In this document: positions 44,117 to 55,960 of the stretch, in pieces | Layout of the letters: the number at the start of each line of letters is the position of its first letter | Numbering within the stretch: the stretch's first letter is position 1 | Source of the DNA: Channallabes apus | Lineage: Eukaryota > Chordata > Actinopteri > Siluriformes > Clariidae | Length of the DNA: 64,000 bases | Direction of reading: 5' to 3' | Assembly (NCBI GenBank): GCA_030522415.1 | Contig: CM060131.1 | Span: forward strand, 3,758,501 to 3,822,500 | The notes under the pieces: model-generated | What the model saw: only the letters and a program-made list of their open reading frames with translations | Databases searched by the model: none | Told to the model about the DNA's origin: nothing | Position numbers and translations under genes: made by a program

Positions 44117-44815
44117 TGTCTTGTGGCGTAGGTGACGTGGCACAGACGTAGAGGCAGAGATGATAATCTAGATGTTCTTTTATTAACAAAAAATGACTCA
44201 AAGGACAAACAATGCAGAAACCAAAACAAACAAAACCAATAAACTCAAACTGTAACTAAAATCCTAAACAACAGGCGCTACGGCGAACTCAGACTCTATA
44301 GCGTTACACTGGCTCTATAGCGTTACACCGGCTTTATGGTGGTAACATCAGGCCAAGAGCCAAACAGAGGCCCAGAGCTAAACACAAGTTACGTGCTAAC
44401 CACAGGCTAAGAGCTGAACACAGGCTGAGAGCTAACCACAGGATAAGAGCTTAATACAGGCTCAGAGCTAAACACAGGCTCTAGCGCTAAACACCTTACA
44501 AGGATATAATAAAGCAAAACTGAAACAAAAACATACATAATGTGAAAAGAAACCAAACAAAAGTCTATACCAACTGACCCAACTCACGAACATAAACAAG
44601 TTTACGTGGACAAATGCAAGACGAGAAAGCTCAACATAATCAGCCTATTTATAATAATACAACTAATGAGTCACGGTTCAGGTGAGAGCTCCCATCAGCT
44701 GACCGAGGTGCATCCTGGGACATGTGGTTCAAACTCAAGAAAACACCAAAAAACACAAAATAAAAACACAAAACGAGTCTGGGCGTTTGGCGCCCTCTAG
44801 GGGTTAACCCTTACA
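44117..44815 (-). mobile_element. solo LTR related to element A/B family
   Basis: On the - strand it starts TGTAAGGGTTAACCCC and TAGAGGGCGCC, has CACCTCGGTCAGCTGATGG and TATAAATA near 44650, and ends near GACA at 44117. Flanking TGGG on both sides suggests a decayed duplication. It contains a short minisatellite at 44340-44480. Confidence 0.75.
44340..44480. repeat. ~18-bp minisatellite in solo LTR
   Basis: Degenerate tandem ACAGGCTAAGAGCTAACC-type units, about eight copies. Confidence 0.8.
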
Positions 44816-45430
44816 TTGGGGTGCCTTTTCAAGATTGGTTGTAGATTTAATCTCAGCTACAGTACACCAATCTAGTTGTTCTGGGCTTTTTCACTGAAAT
44901 ATGTCCCATGAAGATGACTTCCATTACTTTCTCGCCAGGGCATCACTCAGATTACACAACATCTACTTTTGGTGAAACTGTGCATTGCAAGGAATGGAAT
45001 TTGGCACTATGCAGAGAACAGATTTTGGACAGAGCATCCATGACAGGGTATCTGTGTTGATATACTGATGACCAGGATGATGGATTACCTGGAAGGCATA
45101 CTTTGACTCCTCCTAAGGACATTCTGTCTCCATTAACAACATCAACCAGGTTGAACTGCTGTAGTTTGTGGTACTGTCTGTAGCATGAAGAATATAATGC
45201 AGCTCTCTATTTTTCATGCTGTAGTTCTTTTCAGGCAGTTTCTTGTTCCCATAAGATAATGGCATTTGCTATCCTACAGTATCTGTATCTATGACAGACT
45301 AGCACCAATACCAAAGTCACCAGTAGAATGGTACTGTATGAGGTGAAGCTTAAAAACTGGCAAACTTCTGAGATACTTCCTAGAGTAGGACTTGTAACTT
45401 TGTTGTGTAGTTATCCCCTGCTTCACATAT
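44816..45430. other. non-coding, unassigned
   Basis: Weak traces might be a dead retroelement, but no diagnostic motif is visible. Confidence 0.35.
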
Positions 45431-45433
45431 CAA

Positions 45434-45468
<35 letters not shown>

Positions 45469-45687
45469 TTTATTCATTCATTTTCTATACCGCTTAATCC
45501 TGTGTTCAGGGTCGCGGGGGACCTGGAGCCTATCCCAGGAGACTTCGGGCACTAGGCGGGGTACACCCTGGACAGGGTGCCAATCCATCGCAGGGCACAC
45601 ACACATACACACACACATACACACCCAATCACACACTACGGGCAATTTAGGAACGCCACATTATTATTATTATTATTATTATTATAA
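45431..45687 (-). mobile_element. SINE inserted in an (ATT)n microsatellite
   Basis: ATT runs at 45431-45466 and 45659-45687 flank a 5'-truncated copy of the common SINE (45467-45658), so the repeat units serve as the target duplication. Confidence 0.8.
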
Positions 45688-45993
45688 TATTGTTGCGAAA
45701 GGTGGTTAAAAAAAAACTCGAATTCCTCACTCATGTTAAGAGTCATGAGTTTGACAAAATAAGCCTCACTCTGTGTGATGAGTTTACCGAAAAGATCAGT
45801 CCCATCAATAGCCCCATTTTTAGACCTATCAAACAAAATAAAAATTTCTGCAGCAAGGAGTATTTGGGTTGGGTGTGTGAATATTGAACAGTTTATAAGA
45901 GTTTATATACAGTACCTTTTTTGTTTGAAAAAAACTAAACAATGGTAGAACAATATATCTTGTTTAGAATAAAACAAAATGATTACAGAACAA

Positions 45994-46366
45994 GGCGGCG
46001 CGGTGGTGTAGTGGTTAGCACTGTCGCCTTGCACCTCCAGGGTCTGGGTTCGATTCCCCGGCCAGGCTCGATTCCCATCTCTGTGTGCATGGAGTTTGCA
46101 TGTTCTCCCCGTGCTTGGTGGGTTTCCTCCGGGTACTCCGGTTTCCTCCCACAGTCCAAAGATATGCAGGTTAGGCTAATTGGCGTTCCTAAATTGCCCG
46201 TAGTGTGTGATTGGGTGTGTGAGTGTGTGAATGTGCGTGTGCCCTGCGATGGATTGGCACCCTGTCCAGGGTGTACCCCGCCTAGTGCCCGAAGTCTCCT
46301 GGGATAGGCTCCAGGTCCCCCGCGACCCTGAACACAGGATTAAGCGGTATAGAAAATGAATGAATG
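45994..46366 (+). mobile_element. tRNA-headed SINE, full length and young
   Basis: Complete head GGCGGCGCGGTGGTGTAGTG, B box GGTTCGATTCC, body and tail GCGGTATAGAAAATGAATGA. A perfect 13-bp duplication GATTACAGAACAA lies at 45981-45993 and 46367-46379. Confidence 0.95.
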
Positions 46367-46677
46367 GATTACAGAACAATGTTAATAGTAATTCGACAAC
46401 ACATATACAGCCTTATATGAAGTCTCATTTAGCCGTATTAAATTAGTTTTTAGAAAAGCAGCTGTCCCTTGTGGTGAAACCTGGTATATCATGCTCATTG
46501 TTAGCCAGCTACCTTTGAATGGTTTTTCATTTGTCTTCATGACTGATTTTTATTACTCATTGAACAGTGGGGGAAATGTATGGAGCCATAAGAAAAAAAA
46601 ACATACAATAGAGTCAGGGCATTAATGCGTGTACCTTGAGGCCAGAAGCATAGGGAAAGGGCCAATAAGGGCATGCA

Positions 46678-46812
46678 TTAGTGAGAGCTAGGCTGGATGG
46701 TTGCATACTCGACAAGGTCTCCGCAAGAGTGCACTGAGCTCCGGGGAGAAGAAGCCAAAGCAGCAGTATCCAGCACAGCATACTGAACATCACAGTCCAT
46801 GTGGGGAAAGCT
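46678..46812 (-). CDS. candidate terminal exon with two ITIM motifs
   Basis: On the - strand a strong polypyrimidine tract (CTCCTCTCCGCCTTTCTTAT) and CTCCAG lead to an exon of 45 codons, phase 0, stop TAA at 46680-46678. The 44-residue peptide holds DVQYAVL and, 25 residues on, LVEYATIQ. Both fit the ITIM pattern (I/V/L)xYxx(L/V/I), and spacing of 20-30 residues is usual for tandem ITIMs that recruit SHP-1/SHP-2 phosphatases. It ends QPSSH. The layout recalls the tails of PECAM-, SIRP- or CD33-like Ig receptors, but no Ig or membrane exon is linked to it, so the gene is unnamed. GC content is clearly above the surroundings. A competing frame from 46790 mimics a signal peptide. Confidence 0.5.
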   Translation of the reverse strand, partial: SFPHMDCDVQYAVLDTAALASSPRSSVHSCGDLVEYATIQPSSH

Positions 46813-46913
46813 CTGGAGATAAGAAAGGCGGAGAGGAGTGTAAGGAGTGGCGCTCATGAAGAAGAAAAAATTGAGGACAGCGAGATAAATTCAAATAATC
46901 CCCATAACAGAGT

Positions 46914-46916
<3 letters not shown>

Positions 46917-46975
<59 letters not shown>

Positions 46976-47005
46976 CACAATAAATAAATAAATAAATAAA
47001 TAAAT
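46917..47005. repeat. (TA)n followed by (AAAT)n
   Basis: About 24 TA units, a short TTATATATAT break, then seven AAAT units. Confidence 0.95.
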
Positions 47006-47619
47006 AATCTAACGCATACCAACCTTTTGCTTAGTATGAATGTATTTATGTTTGTAATGCCAGTATAACAGGTTAACTTTAAAATTAACCTGAATAAGTG
47101 TGAGTAAGATGACTATTGCTTGTAAATAAAGTTCATGTTGCCATCTGGGAAAACCTGGCAGTTTCAGACAATTCACTGAGAGAAAAATTTACACTCACAC
47201 AGTCAGATATTGAATTTAAACAGTCAAATATCTGACTAAAATAGATAAAGATTTTAATCAATGCTTCAGTTATTCATTGATTAATTGATCATTTGCTATT
47301 CAGTAATGCTTAGGATTTACATTATTTACATTTTACATGTCAATCATAAGCATTAATGAAACATTTTAAACAAACTATATTGTTTGCAAAAAGGATCAGG
47401 GTCTGGTCAGAGGAAGGCCATAAAGTTCCCACAACATTATAAAAATATTGAATGCAGCAGGAACGGGGTAAAATTGGAAGAATGTGCATTCATCACTCAT
47501 TTATATAGTCCATCCATCACTTACTATGGTGTTGAATCAAATCGCACTACACTTACCTGGAGCAAAAAGGAAAGGAAAAAAAATGTTTTGTATATACATT
47601 GGTCGAAAATTGCTCGTTT

Positions 47620-47621
<2 letters not shown>
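47006..47621. other. non-coding, nothing recognised
   Basis: Probably intron or intergenic. No supportable exon. Confidence 0.4.

Positions 47622-47701
<80 letters not shown>
47622..47701. repeat. (TA)40 microsatellite
   Basis: Roughly 80 bp of uninterrupted TA. Perfectly self-complementary and able to extrude a cruciform. Confidence 0.97.
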
Positions 47702-47704
<3 letters not shown>

Positions 47705-48049
47705 TCATACATTAGAGTACTTAGATATCTACGTGAACTTTGAGGACAGAAAAACTAGCATATTCCTTGTGGCAGAAGTACCAAATATGCTTTATTTAAA
47801 AAGTTATCTGAAAATATGTACTGTACAGTTTAAAAGAGAAACCGGATAAATGCAATTTTTAGGTTTTTACAAATTTTGGTAAATTATTTTCCTCGTTTTT
47901 GGAACACAAGGGTGACTATAACAAAATGTTTAATTTGAAAAATGCTACATACCATCTTTTAGAAGCTTAGAAAACGTTTTTTCTTCACTGAGGCTGTTCT
48001 TGCAGTACAGTTACTAAACAACAGTTACTACACTTAGACACAATATTCG

Positions 48050-48050
<1 letters not shown>

Positions 48051-48089
<39 letters not shown>
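48051..48089. repeat. (CA)n microsatellite
   Basis: Starts GCGCGCACACAC and runs for about 18 CA units. Confidence 0.95.
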
Positions 48090-48090
<1 letters not shown>

Positions 48091-48235
48091 CCAGAATCAC
48101 TTCTCTAAAAATATTAATCTCCCACTCTACTACAACCTTTTATTACTTTATGACCTTTCTCTTTATGAGGCAATTGTTGCAGTACAGTACCTAAAAAATT
48201 GTCACTACACTACGCTTTACGTGCGCGTGCAAATA

Positions 48236-49112
48236 CACTACCGTTCAAAAGATTTAATTCAATTCAATTCAGTTTTATTTGTATAGCGCTTTTAACAATT
48301 GACATTGTCTCAAAACAGCTTTACACAATCAAAAGAATTATTTAAGTTTGTATGGAATGTGAATGTGTATGAATCAAAATGTTCAGATAGTCCCTGGTGA
48401 GAAAGCCGAGGGCGACAGTGGCAAGGAAAAACTCCCTGAGATGGTAATAGGAAGAAACCTTGAGAGGAACCAGACTCGACAGGGAACCCATCCTCATCTG
48501 GGTGAAACAGATAGCAGGAAATGATCTGCATTTATACAGTGTTAGTTTCAGCTATAATAGTTGATGTTAATTGATGTTAGTTATTCCAGTCCAGTAGTTA
48601 TTCGAGACTCAGGAAAAAGATTTAGATCACTTTCTAACTCCATGATGGTTCCTGATTTTTATTTCTTTCTACATTGTAAAGTTTTGCTGAAGGCGTCCAA
48701 AAAATGCATTAATCCCCTTTGAACAGTTGATATTGAGATGTTTCTGCTACTTCTGCTCTGTAAAGACTTCATAACGCCTCTAATCTGAGGTGCTGTTAAT
48801 TGGTCATTTTTCAGGCTGATAACTCTAAATGAACTTCTCGTCTGCAGCAGAGGTAGGTTTTGGTCTCGCCCTCCTGGGACGGCCTTCATGCACTTGACAA
48901 TACTGTTCTTGCAAGGACTATTACAGTAAGGCTGACCTCTGTGTCTTAAAATAACAACTAACTGTTGTTTTTGTTGTTGTTATGTAATTACCTAATTCCA
49001 TATGTGTTATTTTATAGTTCTGAAATCCCCAGTATTGTTGTAGAATGTAGAAAATAAATCACTAAACAAAAACAAAGGAATTTGCAAGTGATCTAAAACT
49101 TTTGAACAGTAG
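48236..49112 (-). mobile_element. Tc1-type MITE split by a LINE 3' end
   Basis: The ends CACTACCGTTCAAAAGATT and AAAACTTTTGAACAGTAGT are inverted repeats. The - strand frame 48889-48659 keeps a degraded Tc1 DNA-binding region (GVMKSLQSRSSRNISISTVQ). A LINE 3' end interrupts it at 48259-48612. Confidence 0.8.
48259..48612 (-). mobile_element. LINE 3' end (L2/Rex1-like)
   Basis: Reverse of the family at 25225-25589, with ATTCAATTCAATTCAG tail at the left. AAAAGATTTA occurs at both borders as a target duplication. Confidence 0.85.
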
Positions 49113-49529
49113 TCTACATGGACACAATGTTATAGTAAACAGTTTACACGCGTATAGATTTTGACTATACCTTTTTTGAAGGTAAGAAAAATCTCTCTCT
49201 GATTCAAACACATTTTAATGTTATAAGACTTTTCTCAAAGGAAAGGCAAGTGATACAATCACGCAATAGTCAGCAGGTGGAAATTACCACTTCAAATTCT
49301 ACTGTATGTACCACTGTGGTTGGGAAACATAATGCGATTAAGAATGCCATTACGTATGTACAGTAAAAGTACAGACAATTGTTGTATTTTGAGCATAACA
49401 AGTATGAGAGCTACATACCAAGTACACATACTGTATGTTGAATATGTACTTAAGTTTAGTAACAAAGTAGTCAGTTATTTTCCACTCTGACTTTAAGATA
49501 GCCACAGACAGATTGGACTTCATAAAATA
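49113..49529. other. non-coding; hAT-like scrap
   Basis: 49180-49490 resembles 15110-15446 and 62130-62260 (AAAGGAAAGGCAAGTGA, ATAGTCAGCAGGTGG), a shared decayed repeat. Confidence 0.45.
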
Positions 49530-50640
49530 CACTGATTAGCCATAGCATTAAAACACAAGGCATTATGTCTAATATCAGAGGTGGAAAGTAACGAATTACA
49601 TTTACTCGCGTTACTGTAATTGAGTAGATTTTTTGTGTATTTCTACTTTTTAAAGTAGTTTTAAAAATCTGTAATTTTACTTTTACTTAAGTACGTTTTG
49701 TTTGAAGTATTGTAATTCACTACATTTTAAATCATATCCGCTACTAAGTAAAAAAATAAATGAATGAAAATGCTAAAATAATAAAAATATTATGCTTTGT
49801 ATAAATGCTCCGTTGCGCCGCGTGTGTGTATCATGTCCTGGTCGCGCGCCGCTCCAGACTCCACTCCAGGTTTTCTGACATCGGCATCACCTGACCTTCC
49901 ACACGGTCGCTTCCGCCCTGAGTGACGTCATCGACTAGCGCGATATAAACCGGAGAGAGACGCGGGAAAGAGGAAAGAGGTTGTGATTTTGGCGTTTTGA
50001 TATTTGGTTGTGTATTCCGGTTTTGACTTTTTGCCTCCAATTGACTTTGATTATTGCTTTGTCCCTTTGGTTTGGTTGGTCTTTGTATATATTTGTAGAT
50101 AATTTCAATGTCCCTAGACTGGGACGCAACACCATATTTAAGTGACCACTTTGATTTTCAAGCACAAGAAAGACAACAGCTTTATTATGCAAAGGTGTTC
50201 CTTCAGTTAAAAACAACTAGTTTGAGATTTATATCTGCTCATCTTTTTGAACTATGCTAGAATGCCTCATCCCACCCCTGCTGTAAAAAAATAAAAAAGT
50301 AACTCGGTAACTTTTACTCTGAGTAAATTTTTTAATGAGCTACTTTTTACTTTTACTTGAGTAGATTTTTTATAATGGTAACTTTACTTGTACTTAAGTA
50401 AAATTTCACTGAAGTAACAGTACTTCTACTTGAGTACAAAATTTTATTACTCTTTCCACCTCTGTCTAATATTGTGTGGGTCTGGCACTGGAATTTTAGT
50501 GGTGGATTCTTTGGGTGCTGTGGTTTGGGGGCTCCATGGGTCAACCTTGTTTGTCCAGAGCATTCTCTCTTGATGCTCAGTTGGATTGAGATCTGGGGAA
50601 TTTGGAGGACATATCAGCAAAATTGAACCCATTCCCTGCT
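49530..50640. mobile_element. DNA transposon remnant split by hAT
   Basis: CACTGATTAGCCATAGCATTA at 49530 and, after the hAT, TCTAATATTGTGTGGGTCTG to about 50640 belong to one older element. The - strand of its distal part reads CPPNSPDLNPTEH, a Tc1 transposase trace. Confidence 0.6.
49576..50464. mobile_element. hAT non-autonomous element with LTR-like insert, 889 bp
   Basis: CAGAGGTGGAAAGTAACG to CTCTTTCCACCTCTG with perfect 8-bp duplication TCTAATAT (49568-49575, 50465-50472). About 49820-50131 is foreign, GC-richer, has TATAAA near 49942 and ends GACTGGGACGCAACA, as in the LTR-like sequence at 23036-23052. Confidence 0.9.
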
Positions 50641-51421
50641 ATGCCCTAAACATGGCAGTATGTGATATGCTCAGTGTTCTGATACATTTCTATCATTGTC
50701 AACAGTTACTTTTTTCAGACATTTATGCTATGCCGGCTTTTCTGTGGGATTGGATTACACATATCGATTTTTCACCCAGCAAAATTGAAATAACACTGAG
50801 ACTGGTAAATTATGGCCAAAAATTATGATTTTTGTCCCTTTTTGTCCCTTCTGCTAAACTACTAAACATAATGTGAGCTCTGCCACTTGAATGATGAACA
50901 AGAATGTACATTGTCTCCTAGGACTGCTATCATGGTATTTGTTTCAGCCCTACATTCTTCAAAACAAGCCACCATTTCATTTGTCCCGGAATCTGGAGGA
51001 AGAGTAGAGAGGCACAGAGTCCAAAATGCGTCAAGGCCAGACTTCCTTTTCCAGCAGGTCTATGGCTATGGTCAAGAGGGAAGATGAGAAACACCCAACC
51101 CAACAACCCACCAGTGCTGGCTGCAATCGCAGTAATCTGGTCTTCAATAACACCACACTGTCGCAGTAATTCATGCTAAATGAGCCCTGAATTACTGAGT
51201 ACATAAATGAGCCTACTTTGTCAAAATACCTGTATTGTAAATCCTGCTTTTATTTTTCATCAAAATAAAAAAAAAGGCTTGAACATTTTTACTTTACATG
51301 AACAATATGCACTGTATATCCTGCTAAAACAGATCCTCTATGGGGAACTGACACAAAGGAAATGCCCCACAGCAAGTCTCAAATAAGTAAAAAGATGTCT
51401 GCAAGGGGAACTTTAAGGAAT
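50641..51421. other. non-coding, decayed repeat suspected
   Basis: 50990-51110 (GAATCTGGAGGAAGAGTAGA, GGCACAGAGTCC) looks transposon-derived, but the family is not clear. Confidence 0.4.
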
Positions 51422-52383
51422 GAGGTGGAAAGAGTAATAAAATTTTTTACTCAAGTAAAAGTACTGTTACTTCAGTGAAATTTTGCTGCAATACAAGTAA
51501 AGTTACCAGTCTAAAAATCTACTTAAGTAAAAGTAAAAAGAAGCTCATTAAAAATTTACTCAGAGTAAATATTACAGTTACGTTTTTAACAGTGGGGGTG
51601 GGATGGGGGATTCTAGTGTAGTTCAAAAAAGATAAGAGGATATAAACATCAGACTAGTTGTTTTTAATTGAAGGAACATCTTTGCATAATAAAGCTGTTG
51701 CTTTTCTTGCACTTAAAATCAGAACGGTTGCTTAAATATGGCCAGGGGTTTGCTTCTTAAGAATTTGATGGCATTTCACTTTCAGTTTGGTCGCATCTGT
51801 GGCATTTGTTTTGTCCATCTCCATCATTCTTGTGAGTTTAGCATGTTTGTTTTCCACGGCCATCAAACAGTCAGTGCAGTGGTTTCCAGTAAAATGGGGA
51901 AAGGAAAGGGTTAAAGGCAGAAAGAAGAGAAAAAAAGGAAGGAAGGATGTGCATGTGCAGTTCTGGTGGGCAGTGCCCCGCTGGTATGTGGGCACAGGCT
52001 GGTGAGCAGTAGCGGTGGGCAGAGTGGCAGCAAGGGCCTGCGTGGACAGTAGCTCCTACGCAGTTCGCTCGTGCTCTCTCTGCTCTCAGAGGTGGCCGGA
52101 CTGGCCTCTCCCAGCTCTGGGCACAGCCTCAGATAGAAGTCCTCTGTGACGTGTACCTCCTTGCGGCTTTTTCCTCCTCAGCGGCAGGGTCACAAGAATC
52201 CAGCTGCGTGTGCGAGTTGAGCAGCCGCGGAAGCTCCAGCCTCAGACAATGCTTCTAACGAAACATACTTAAGTAAAAGTAAAATTACAGATTTTAAAAA
52301 CTACTTTAAAAAGTATAAGTACACAAAAAACACTACTCAATTACAGTAACGCAAGTAATGTAATTCGTTACTTTCCACCTCTG
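51422..52383. mobile_element. hAT non-autonomous element, inverted, ~960 bp
   Basis: Same family as 33571-34230 in reverse orientation, ending TTCGTTACTTTCCACCTCTG. The left terminus has lost about 5 bp (GGAATGAGGTGG). The right flank GGAATGGA suggests that the duplication was GGAATGGA. The interior has a GC-rich stretch of its own at 51990-52250. Confidence 0.85.
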
Positions 52384-52429
52384 GGAATGGATACCCGAGA
52401 AGCAGTAGCTTCAGAACAATTTGCTTGGA

Positions 52430-52662
52430 GACTGACTGTGCAGAGAAGTCTCTCCGAATTTGAAGAGTCACTTGCGCATTTGCACATTTGCACGGCAGTC
52501 TGAGGCAAATAGGCATAGGGGGCCTCCGAATGGTGCAGTATAAAAGTGCTGGCCCAACCATCCAGAGATCGATGCAGAGTTCGATTGGTTGGGAATCGAA
52601 CCTGGGCCTTCCGCATGGCAGGTGAGAAACCTACAGTACCACTAAGCCACCAATGCCCCCAG
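52430..52662 (-). mobile_element. tRNA-derived SINE, third family
   Basis: On the - strand: GGGGGCATTGGTGGCTTAGT then GGTACTG (A box) and CCCAGGTTCGATTCCCAACC (B box), followed by a body ending in CCTCAGACTGCCGTGCAAAT. Confidence 0.75.
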
Positions 52663-54138
52663 ATGTTGATCAACAAGTAAAGAGTAAATTTATAAGTGAA
52701 AGCAATGGCTGTTAGGTGTAACTGGTGACAAATGATAATGGTAGTTCACAGGGCTCACAGGACAAGTAGGAAGAGTGCATACCATTTCTAAACCAGCATG
52801 GCTAAAGGACTTTGTGACAAAGATACAAACATCACTTAAATAGAAACTGAAAGAAAAAAAAAGTGAACTCTATGAATGATATTTTGAACATGAAGAGCTA
52901 CAGTATAGTTCCTATTAGGTAATGACCAAATGTATGCACTACATAGGTGCTACTGCATACTGTACTGTACATTGCATACAGTTTTGCCTTCGCCTACTGT
53001 ATATACGTTTAATTTATTATTATATTTGAATATGATGGATGCACACAGTATGGATACATTTTTGGTGAGATGTTGTTTTGCTTCATTATGAAGTATGCAA
53101 GGAGTGTTCACTAGGGAGATGCTCATTACTCATGTTTTGTCTCACCAATCCCATAACAAATTCACAACAAAACCCATTCTGTACTGTACACATCCACACA
53201 CCACTTGAAAAAGGAAAGCTGTAAGTTTGGGACAAATTCATTCCTGCTAAGTTGTTTTGGTGTTGTCGAGGTTTTGAAAATGAAATCAACATAAGCTTGG
53301 AGCACAGCTAATTATTTATAGTTTTTACATTTTATTAGGGATTATAAGTAATTAAGAGATGATATAAAACAGGAGGATGTGTGAGGTTATATGCAAGTAC
53401 TACTCCCTTTATAGAAGGGACTTGAGCTTCCACAGATTTTTGTATTGATGTCACAGCATTCAGGTCACAAAGATACAGGTGCTATCATTTACATCATGCA
53501 GAGGAAATATTGAAAATGAAAACAATGGCACTATTGTTTATGCATTTAGATTACACCATCACATTGGAATCAGATGTTTGGGACAGATACAAGCAAAAAA
53601 AAAAAGCTGTCAACTACAAGGATCCATGAAAATTGGCTGCCTCCAAATAAAGATGTTAATCTTTTGCCTGCCAACACATTTCCTGACATGGTCACTAACT
53701 GTTTAGTGCATTAGCAAATGAAAGGCTATAGGTTTCTTGAAGTGCACAATTATATTGTGTTTGGAGTAGAAAATTGTCATTGTAAAGGTATTTAAATTGT
53801 ATTAATATTTACAACTGATATGTTGTAACAATGGAACCAAATCAAAGAGATTTGAGGTATTTTATTGCACTGACAACTTTTAGCAACTTCAAACTATACA
53901 GTACATGATCAGATAAGGAGTAAGTGAACTAAACATTTTGAAAAAGTTTGAGATTTCTGACTTACAGTATTAATAGTGAATAAAGAAGGAAAATGTCCTA
54001 CCAAAGGACTTAAAGACAGAAGTCCAGAGCATGAATGGAAGCAAAACCCACTGTCACGAATCCCAGTACCCTGACCACATTTACTCATAATCTATATTGT
54101 ACAGTGTTTCACAGATATATAGATGTATATATCTAAAA

Positions 54139-54140
<2 letters not shown>
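52663..54140. other. non-coding, nothing assigned
   Basis: Both strands were read for exons and transposon ends; none is supportable. Confidence 0.4.

Positions 54141-54206
<66 letters not shown>
54141..54206. repeat. (AC)n microsatellite
   Basis: About 33 AC units. A small Tc1 terminus trace (TTGTCCACATACTTTTGCAC) follows at 54308. Confidence 0.97.
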
Positions 54207-54209
<3 letters not shown>

Positions 54210-54397
54210 TTTAAGATTTAAAATAACCCCAGCATGGATATCCTAAGCGTATAGAATGTAATCATTAAGTTCTGCATACCCCCCACCAACATTGGATTAT
54301 TGCCAGTTGTCCACATACTTTTGCACATATAGTGTATATCACATTTAGGTGAAGAAAGAAGATGAAAGAGGAGTAATGCAAGGAATAAAACACTTAC

Positions 54398-54499
54398 TGG
54401 CTTATCAGTGAAGGCAGTTGACTCAGAGAGCATCTTATCACTGTAAGGGGGATGCAGGGGAAGTTTCAACATCTCATCCTCCTTATCCAAAAGAACCAC
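54398..54499 (-). CDS. candidate internal exon, gene unknown
   Basis: On the - strand acceptor TTTTTTTAAAG precedes 54499 and donor GTAAGT follows 54398. The 34 codons between are open in phase 0 and read VVLLDKEDEMLKLPLH, then a Ser/Pro-rich piece ending TAFTDKP. The frame stays open upstream as a hydrophobic stretch (FVGWFICLLIGFVTLTSIFL), so either that is T-rich intron or the exon also codes for a membrane span with this as its cytoplasmic side. It could belong to the same gene as the ITIM tail 7.6 kb downstream on the same strand; this is conjecture. Confidence 0.4.
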
Positions 54500-55419
54500 C
54501 TTTAAAAAAATGGATGTCAATGTCACAAAACCAATCAACAAACAAATAAACCAACCAACAAAAATTCCTAAGGAGCCTTGCGATGATGCAATGGAAAAAT
54601 AACGTCCTACCATTTCTATTATAATTAATACCAACTCGATGCCTGAATTTTTATTTTAAGGAACATACAGTTTTTTTTACTGTATAACTATCATCATATA
54701 TTTAAAAATATATTTGCAAAAAAGTTTTATAGCATTTTAAATACTGTGAAAAAAGCACATGCCAAGTGCCTTTAAAAATGCCTTTATTCCTGACCTGGTT
54801 GAACTAGGAAAGGTGTGATACAGTAAGAGTAACGTAGAAAATTATGAAGAACCATGGCTGATTACTAAAAACAGCAGAGAGTGATTAACAGCCAAACATC
54901 CACTGATTGGTGGGGCAAATCATTTTATTAAGCTACTGCATACATCAAATTCCAGAAACAAATATAATGGCAAAACTTAATAATCACATTGAATTTTTTT
55001 TTTCACTTTTTTTATTGCAAACAGCCTTTTAAAAATCTTTTAAATCACATCTGTGAGGTCACCTTGTTTGCCATTGTTTAACAGGTCTTTGCATGGTCAC
55101 ATAAAAATTTAAAGTTGTCACCACACATACAGTAGCACCACCACATTAGAAAGTGTGAAAAATTCTCCTGTTGCAAGTCAGTTGGGCCCTTAACCCTGAA
55201 CGTATCAGATGTACGTATAATGAGATACAATGTAATTCACTCTGATTTAAGACATCTGCCGAATGCCATAAATGTAATCTTAATGTCAAGTAGGCCTTTT
55301 TAATTTGTTTACATCAGAGGCCTTTTTAAACAATTAATTAGAAACAGAACATTATGCATGAACAGTTGCATAAATTATGCAAACATAGACAAACATTGGT
55401 AGTAGAATAGGTTATACTG
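54500..55419. other. AT-rich non-coding
   Basis: Nothing recognised beyond homopolymer runs. Confidence 0.4.
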
Positions 55420-55960
55420 AAGTGCTCAGTGACTTTAAGCATGGCACATGTTAAAGAATGCCATCTTTTCTTCAATTCATTCTGACCTGACCTGTGCCTT
55501 CAGTACCTTGAACCTTATCAAGTATGTCTGAGCAACAGTTCAGTATTAAACTGCAACTGGTAATGTTAGTGCATAGAAATGTTGTAAAGCATTCCACTGC
55601 ACTCTGAAGCAACCTGTGGAAATGTGTTTTCTGGAGCAGTTAAGTAAGCTTCACTATCTGGCAGTTTGATTAATGCTACCTACCAAAATGTATAGTGCAG
55701 ACAAAAAAGTTTAGTGGAGGAGGAATAATGATGTAGCTGTTTGGGGAAGCTTTTACCTGTTCCAACACGATTGTGTCCTTATAAAGACATGATTTTGGTG
55801 AATTGGTGGTCAATAGCTCTTAGCACAACTCTAATAAACACATATGTGACTTGGACCATTAATTGTGAGCCTTTTCATTCCACATCAGTGCCATCACAAA
55901 TGCGCCCTTGACTGAATACTGAATACAAATTTCCAAAACCACACTTCAAAATCTAGTACT
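55420..55960 (+). pseudogene. strongly decayed Tc1 transposase region
   Basis: GTTTAGTGGAGGAGGAATAA, TGTTTGGGGAAGCTTTTACC and TGTTCCAACACGATTGTGTC correspond to the FGGGGIM...WGCF...FQ.D block of Tc1 transposases. No open frame. Confidence 0.5.

Noticed and set aside
46617..46790. Signal-peptide-like ORF on the - strand (MFSMLCWILLLWLLLPGAQC)
   Set aside because: It overlaps the ITIM exon out of frame. The strong acceptor at 46813 and the two spaced ITIMs plus stop make the other frame more likely; the Leu run comes from CTGCTGCTTTGGCTTCTTCT read in the wrong frame.
49801..50060. Possible CpG-rich host promoter
   Set aside because: It lies inside a hAT element with its duplication intact and ends like a known LTR, so it is better seen as LTR-derived.
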